This document shows, in pieces, positions 60,249 through 64,000 of a stretch of 64,000 nucleotides of DNA (position 1 is its first letter; every line of letters begins with the position of its first letter). The notes beneath the pieces are model-generated. The model made no database searches. It saw nothing but the letters and a program-made list of their open reading frames with translations, and was not told where the DNA came from. The stretch lies in the NCBI GenBank assembly GCA_045544195.1, contig JAZPYO010000055.1:15050-79049 (forward strand), given 5' to 3'. Origin of the DNA: RGIG7213 sp045544195 (GTDB lineage: Bacteria > Bacillota > Clostridia > Oscillospirales > CAG-272). The position numbers and the translations under genes are program-made.

Positions 60249-61937
60249 TTACAGCTTAGCAATAATATTGTTTATACGTTCTTTCATCATTTCTTCACCC
60301 ATTATGGTGATTATCTCGTAAAGATCGGGGGTATTTGCCCTGCCCGTGACGGCTATACGCACAAACGAGCTTACATCTCCCACGTGTCCCTTGTATTCGT
60401 CGGGTGACTTTTTATACAGCTTCATTTCGGGAGCAAAGCCGATTTCGGACGCGATCTGCTTTATGCAGTCGAACCACGCGCTGTTATCAAACGATGCATC
60501 GAATTTTTCAAGATAAAGACTGAGAGCCTTTTTTATATCCTGAGGATCGAATTTTTCATCAAATTGCACTGCAGGCTCAAAATATTTACTGTAAAAATAA
60601 CTCATATACGGCTTGACATCCGCCCACGTTGCAATGTCCTTACGGGGCTTTGCCGTACCTCTGCCGATGGCAAGTATACGCTTTGCGTATTCGGGGTCTG
60701 ATGCAAGGCACTGATAAAAGTCCGCATCGTATTCCTTAGCCCACGCAAGCGTGTCATTATACACCTTTTCGGCTGTCATTTTTGAAATTACGTTTTTGGA
60801 AACGTCCGTCAGCTTATTGAAGTCAAACAGGCAGCCCGAAACGCTCATCTTCTTTATAGAAAACGGAAAATCATCCGCCGTCTTATCGGGGTTCTGCGCG
60901 TGCCATTCCTCGTAATTGGAGTTGAGCAGCGTCATTATATATTCTCTTACGCACTCAGGCGCAATACCGAGCTTTGAATAATCGTCAAGCGATGCGCCCA
61001 TATCTCTTTTGGACAGCTTCTTTTTGTTACCGTCCTCGTCAAGACGCATTATCTGCGCTATATGCAGATATTTGGGAGCTTTAAATCCCAGATATCTGAA
61101 CAGCATCAGATGTCTGGGCAGGCTGGGCAGCCATTCCTCGCCCCTTACAACGTGTGTTGTGCCCATAAGATGATCGTCTATTGCGTGAGCAAAGTGATAT
61201 GTGGGAATTCCGTTGCTTTTCAGAAGGACCTCGTCCTTATCGTTTTCGGGCAGCTCCAGCGTGCCCTTTACAAGATCGTCTACCTTTATCTTGCGCTCGC
61301 CGTCGCCGCTTGCAAGCATACGAAGAACGAACGGATGACCTTTTTTTACGTGCTCCTCTATCTCCTGCTGGGTTATTTCGCGCATTTTGAGCATCTCCGC
61401 CTTTTGCTGAGCTTCAAGCTCTGCGGTCCACTCACGGCTCTTCACCTCTGCCTTTTTGTCCTGGGCATTAAGCGCCTGAAGCTCCTCCTCCGTTGTAAAG
61501 CAGGGATAAGCCTTGCCCTCCGCAACGAGCTTTTTGGCATAAACGTGATATATTTCTTCTCTCTGGCTCTGCTTGTACGGGCCGTATACACCGTTGTCGT
61601 ATATCTCGCCGTCCTCGGTAATGGCAGCGCCCTCGTCAAATTTTATGCCGTACATTGCAAGAGTTCTGATAAGAGCCTGCGCTGCGCCGGGAATCTCTCT
61701 TTTATCGTCAGTATCCTCGATACGAAGATAAAACACACCGCCCGACTGATGCGCAAGCCTTTCGCATACGGTTGACGGAAAAAGTCCGCCGAAATGAACA
61801 AAGCCCGTAGGCGACGGGGCAAATCTCGTTACCTTTGCCCCCTCAGGCAATACACGCCTGGGATAGCGCGCTTCAATATCCTCTGCCGTCAATGTAACAT
61901 TCGGAAAAAGTAAATCAGCAATATAACCGTGATCCAT
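60249..61937 (-). CDS. gltX: Glutamyl-tRNA synthetase
   Basis: A 562-residue class I synthetase. RFAPSPTGFVHFGGLFPSTV is the first signature, with HFGG for the usual HIGG. LRIEDTDDKREIPGA follows, then HVVRGEEWLPSLPRHLMLF and NKKKLSKRDMGA, the KMSKS loop. It is longer than the standard 470-490 residues because of extra segments near 130-190 and at the C-terminus. It charges tRNA-Glu. The gene lies 12 bases behind the MBL hydrolase and before glnS, so both Glu and Gln charging enzymes share one operon. Confidence 0.93.
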   Translation of the reverse strand: MDHGYIADLLFPNVTLTAEDIEARYPRRVLPEGAKVTRFAPSPTGFVHFGGLFPSTVCERLAHQSGGVFYLRIEDTDDKREIPGAAQALIRTLAMYGIKFDEGAAITEDGEIYDNGVYGPYKQSQREEIYHVYAKKLVAEGKAYPCFTTEEELQALNAQDKKAEVKSREWTAELEAQQKAEMLKMREITQQEIEEHVKKGHPFVLRMLASGDGERKIKVDDLVKGTLELPENDKDEVLLKSNGIPTYHFAHAIDDHLMGTTHVVRGEEWLPSLPRHLMLFRYLGFKAPKYLHIAQIMRLDEDGNKKKLSKRDMGASLDDYSKLGIAPECVREYIMTLLNSNYEEWHAQNPDKTADDFPFSIKKMSVSGCLFDFNKLTDVSKNVISKMTAEKVYNDTLAWAKEYDADFYQCLASDPEYAKRILAIGRGTAKPRKDIATWADVKPYMSYFYSKYFEPAVQFDEKFDPQDIKKALSLYLEKFDASFDNSAWFDCIKQIASEIGFAPEMKLYKKSPDEYKGHVGDVSSFVRIAVTGRANTPDLYEIITIMGEEMMKERINNIIAKL

Positions 61938-61949
61938 AATATCTACCTC

Positions 61950-62582
61950 TTAAAAATGTATAAGATGATCTGTTTTTCTTAAAAATTCGTCAGCTCTGAG
62001 CTTGTCGCCGTGACCGGGGCGCAATGTGTACTCCGAGCCGTTTTCTTCAAAAAATTCTCTCAAACGCATTATCGAACGGACAAGCTCCGTTTCATTTCCG
62101 CCGTAAAGATCGCATCTGCCGTATCCGTCCTTGAAAACAAGATCGCCGCAGAAAACATCGCGTCCGATAACATAACATACCGAGCCCTGCGTATGCCCCG
62201 GAGTATGTATGACCCTTGCCTGTATTTCTCCGCATTCTATATCTGCGCCGTCAGAAAGGCAGACATCTGCGCAAAAGCCCTCATTCACCCTGCCGAGCTG
62301 ACGCATATACGATATATCGGGATCCTTCAGACCCTGCTCGTCCAGCCCGTGAACGCACAGACGGGCGCGTGTATGCTTACGCAATTCGTCCGCGGCAAGC
62401 ATATGATCGAAATGGGCGTGTGTTAGAAGTATTCTTTCAAGGGTGAGCTGCTGCTCGCTGAGCTTTGATAAAAGATACTGACATCTGTCAGCAGGGTCGA
62501 TAACAACAGCGTGTCCGTTCGGATCGGATATCATATAGCAGTTCGTTTTATACATTCCGAGAATATACGTTCGTACCGTCAA
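61950..62582 (-). CDS. MBL-fold metallo-hydrolase (glyoxalase II-like)
   Basis: A 210-residue metallo-beta-lactamase-fold enzyme. The metal signature is LTHAHFDHMLA; IHTPGHTQGSVCYVIG and FCGDLVFKDGYGRCDLYGG give further His/Asp ligands, and RPGHGD is at the end. These small YqgX/GloB-like proteins hydrolyse thioesters such as glyoxalase products; the substrate is open. I prefer the TTG at 62582 because GGGGTG then lies about 9 bases upstream; a TTG at 62600 is also in frame. It heads the operon with gltX and glnS. Confidence 0.85.
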   Translation of the reverse strand: MTVRTYILGMYKTNCYMISDPNGHAVVIDPADRCQYLLSKLSEQQLTLERILLTHAHFDHMLAADELRKHTRARLCVHGLDEQGLKDPDISYMRQLGRVNEGFCADVCLSDGADIECGEIQARVIHTPGHTQGSVCYVIGRDVFCGDLVFKDGYGRCDLYGGNETELVRSIMRLREFFEENGSEYTLRPGHGDKLRADEFLRKTDHLIHF

Positions 62583-62740
62583 GGCATCTGTCACCCCCAA
62601 GCATTAATAGTAGTATTATACAATAAGCCGTATATAAAAATCAATCCCTTTTTTGAAAATAATTCATTTTTATCAAGTGTTTCGCTGTTTTTATGTATTT
62701 TTACGTTTTTCGATAAAACAAAAAAGTGCCCTCTTTTGCA

Positions 62741-62769
62741 TTGACAAAATTGGCACTCGATGGTATAAT
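62741..62769 (+). promoter_or_regulatory. Strong SigA promoter of the toxin-like gene
   Basis: TTGACA (62741-62746), 17 bases, TATAAT (62764-62769): a perfect consensus promoter for the 31-residue peptide gene, giving a leader of about 115 bases. Confidence 0.9.
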
Positions 62770-62833
62770 AACACCGTAAGGATGCATCTGCGGTATATAC
62801 CGTAACGGTGGCGGTCGACCTCGCTTGTTTCAC

Positions 62834-62883
62834 AAGGAGGTTAAAGATTCTTTTATAAAAAGAGCCTCCTTGGATCAAGGAGG
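62834..62883 (+). promoter_or_regulatory. Ribosome-binding-site switch
   Basis: AAGGAGG occurs twice, at 62834-62840 and at 62877-62883; the second is the true ribosome-binding site. Between them, CCTCCTT (62865-62871) can pair with either copy. Pairing with the second hides the ribosome-binding site (7-bp stem, 5-base loop). Pairing with the first, upstream copy frees it. These folds exclude each other. Confidence 0.85.
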
Positions 62884-62891
62884 TGATGTCA

Positions 62892-62987
62892 ATGTACATA
62901 ACACATGAAGAGCTTTACGCTCTGCTGTTGTTAATTGCAACGACCATCGGCATTGTTATCAGTGCTTTCAATAACAAAAAGAACTAA
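62892..62987 (+). CDS. 31-residue membrane peptide, type I toxin-like
   Basis: A short gene: MYITHEELYALLLLIATTIG then IVISAFNNKKN. It has a polar start, one membrane helix (about 9-26) and a Lys-rich tail, the layout of putative holin-like/TxpA-type toxins of Firmicutes. The ATG at 62892 lies 8 bases behind AAGGAGG; an in-frame ATG at 62886 is too close to it. It has a consensus promoter, a ribosome-binding site that can be masked, a terminator and an antisense promoter in the opposite direction. All of this is expected for a type I toxin whose expression must be held down. Toxicity is inferred, not shown. Confidence 0.82.
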   Translation: MYITHEELYALLLLIATTIGIVISAFNNKKN

Positions 62988-63081
62988 CCGCCTCTCACCG
63001 ACCAAAGTTTGAGCAATTAGTTCTTTTTGAATAATTAGTTCTGCATTTGCGAGGGCAACCGTTACCGGATGCACTCCTTAC
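62974..63081 (-). ncRNA. Candidate antisense RNA antitoxin
   Basis: The minus-strand promoter at 63088-63116 would start an RNA near 63081. It runs toward the toxin gene, overlaps its last codons and 3' end, and would stop at the shared hairpin with T5 on the minus strand (near 62974), giving about 108 bases. Position and size match RatA/SR4-type antitoxins (family knowledge). No expression evidence is available. Confidence 0.7.
62976..63028. terminator. Bidirectional terminator shared by toxin and antisense RNA
   Basis: AAAAAGAACTAA (62976-62987) pairs perfectly with TTAGTTCTTTTT (63017-63028). The left arm includes the stop codon of the peptide gene. T runs follow on both strands. Confidence 0.88.
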
Positions 63082-63087
63082 ACCTAT

Positions 63088-63116
63088 ATAATATCACAGA
63101 TCTGAGATTTTGTCAA
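63088..63116 (-). promoter_or_regulatory. Strong antisense promoter
   Basis: Minus strand: TTGACA (63116-63111), exactly 17 bases, TATTAT (63093-63088). It faces the toxin-like gene. Confidence 0.88.
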
Positions 63117-63148
63117 TAGGTACTGCAACATATAAAAGGAGAAAGGAT

Positions 63149-63796
63149 ATGAAACACAAGATAAAACGTTCGATACTTGCCTTACTTGCCTGCGCTATGA
63201 TCTTGAGCATATCCTGCTCACCGTCAAGCAACAGTACAGATCAAGGCAGTACGGAAAAGCAAGGAGCGCAGACAGATACACACATCGAGGAAACAAGCAC
63301 ACCTGCAGAGGACTTACAGACCGAAGATCTTACAAGCACGGATATAATGACGGATGCAGTAACGGTCGCGCCGATCGAGGATAACGCAACGGCAGATGAA
63401 GCATCAGACACACCGGGCGGCGTTTACACAACAGAGCCGACAGAGGACACCGAGAGCATAAGCGTTGAGGAAACAAACGCACCTGTTGAAGACAACGAAA
63501 CGACTGATGTAACAACGTCTGACGTAACAACGTCTGCGCCGGTGCAGGAGTCAACACAGCTTGAAGATGAAACAACGCTGAGTGATGAAACGACGTTTTG
63601 CGATACAACGAGCGATGAAACATCAGCTCCCCACACTCACACATACGGCGTATGGACGGTAGTAAAGAAAGCAACGTGTACAGAAAGCGGAACAGAGCAA
63701 AGAACGTGCATTTGCGGTGACAAGCAAACAAGAGCAGTAAACGCAACGGGGCATACGGAGATAACCAAGGCGGATCGTAGCCATGTCGTTCTGTGA
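63149..63796 (+). CDS. Thr/Glu-rich lipoprotein, 3' end lost to adapter sequence
   Basis: ATG 63149 follows AAAGGAGA. It starts with a lipoprotein signal (LSISC). A long Thr/Glu/Asp-rich linker of about 140 residues follows, and then HTHTYGVWTVVKKATCTESG and EQRTCICGDKQTRAVNATGH, a Cys-containing repeat domain seen in clostridial surface proteins. The reading frame ends KADRSHVVL at 63796, but from 63767 the DNA is library adapter, so the last ten codons are not real. The true gene continues, probably with more copies of the repeat. Only residues up to about 206 are trustworthy. Confidence 0.75.
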   Translation: MKHKIKRSILALLACAMILSISCSPSSNSTDQGSTEKQGAQTDTHIEETSTPAEDLQTEDLTSTDIMTDAVTVAPIEDNATADEASDTPGGVYTTEPTEDTESISVEETNAPVEDNETTDVTTSDVTTSAPVQESTQLEDETTLSDETTFCDTTSDETSAPHTHTYGVWTVVKKATCTESGTEQRTCICGDKQTRAVNATGHTEITKADRSHVVL

Positions 63797-63850
63797 GCCA
63801 AGGAGTTGCAAAGCTGAATTGTCTTCCTAAGACCGCTTGGCCTCCGACTT
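63767..63850 (+). other. Sequencing adapter pair (assembly artefact)
   Basis: 84 bases made of a 42-base piece (starting AAGGCGGATCGTAGCC, one mismatch), a 10-base index CAAAGCTGAA (63809-63818) and a 32-base piece ending GGCCTCCGACTT. The two pieces match the BGI/MGI (DNBSEQ) reverse adapter and the reverse complement of the forward adapter as I remember them. Confidence 0.95.
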
Positions 63851-63952
63851 ATCAAGCGGAACAGAACAAAGAACGTGCATTTGCGGCGACAAGCAAACAA
63901 GAGCAGTAAACGCAACGGGGCATACGGAAATAACCGTCAAGGGCAAAGCGGC
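63851..63952 (+). repeat. Short library insert, diverged copy of the repeat domain
   Basis: About 102 bases between two adapters. It repeats 63685-63766 with a few differences (GAACAG, GCGGCG, GAAATAACC) and continues into VKGKAA-type codons. It is probably a real fragment of the next repeat unit of the lipoprotein, joined here by read-through of a short insert. Confidence 0.8.
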
Positions 63953-64000
63953 AAGTCGGATCGTAGCCATGTCGTTCTGTGAGCCAAGGAGTTGCAAAGC
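63953..64000 (+). other. Second sequencing adapter copy at the window end
   Basis: The full 42-base adapter beginning AAGTCGGATCGTAGCCATGT, followed by CAAAGC, the first six bases of the same index as in the first copy, up to the end of the window. Confidence 0.96.

Noticed and set aside
63767..64000. Short element with terminal inverted repeats AAGTCGGA/TCCGACTT inserted at the same place in two repeat units (MITE-like)
   Set aside because: The text is the two BGI/MGI adapters joined by a 10-base index; lengths 42 + 10 + 32 fit exactly.
1..64000. Prophage, integrative element or rRNA operon
   Set aside because: No integrase, phage structural genes, conjugation genes or rRNA sequence were recognised on either strand.

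Overview
The window looks like part of the chromosome of a gut- or rumen-type, endospore-forming Clostridia (Oscillospiraceae/Ruminococcaceae-like). The evidence is spoIIP and gpr, dockerin-type repeats, BspA-like leucine-rich surface proteins, a SipW/TasA-like export operon, L27 with a Prp-cleavable N-terminus, licABC-type choline genes, and strong TTGACA-N17-TATAAT promoters. No rRNA, tRNA, CRISPR array or prophage was recognised. No taxon can be fixed from this alone.

Layout. 1-7.3 kb: a partial membrane protein, a tiny sortase-type surface protein, an SDR reductase, a DUF2975/YozG-like pair, a broken REP-associated transposase carrying a 30-bp hairpin repeat array, and a two-component system flanked by two paralogous small membrane proteins. 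7.3-13.2 kb: a frameshifted remnant of a sugar acetyltransferase behind an intact DegT-type aminotransferase, a MATE transporter, spoIIP and a BspA-like surface protein with a 21-bp tandem repeat. 13.4-25.6 kb: mostly housekeeping (rpsO, dusB, ilvE, an RluA-type synthase, gpr), plus a YfhO-like membrane protein and a secreted dockerin/ricin/peptidase protein. 25.6-33.8 kb: licC-licA-licB genes for choline activation and uptake, then a CDP-glycerol glycerophosphotransferase-like enzyme, a very unusual YidC/Oxa1-alkaline-phosphatase-superfamily fusion and an MFS transporter. This is probably a teichoic-acid/phosphocholine cell-surface locus. 33.9-39.4 kb: secreted proteins (dockerin-nuclease, GLUG/LRR adhesin).

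From 39.5 to 56.7 kb all genes are on the minus strand: a serine hydrolase, yraN-rnhB-rbgA-lepB, apgM, a five-gene export operon (sipW, three SipW-type substrates, one pilin-like protein with a sorting signal), an SanA-like protein, three lipoproteins including two exported zinc-ribbon proteins, and rpmG-secE-nusG-rplK-rplA. From 57 to 62.6 kb: rplU-prp-rpmA and an MBL hydrolase-gltX-glnS operon.

Two items at the right end deserve care. At 62.74-63.12 kb there is a compact type I toxin-antitoxin-like module: a 31-residue membrane peptide, a Shine-Dalgarno sequestering switch, a convergent antisense promoter and a shared bidirectional terminator. It is flanked by inverted copies of promoter plus leader. 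From 63767 to the end, the sequence contains library adapters of the BGI/MGI type. The end of the last lipoprotein gene and the apparent repeat there are therefore assembly artefacts, not biology.
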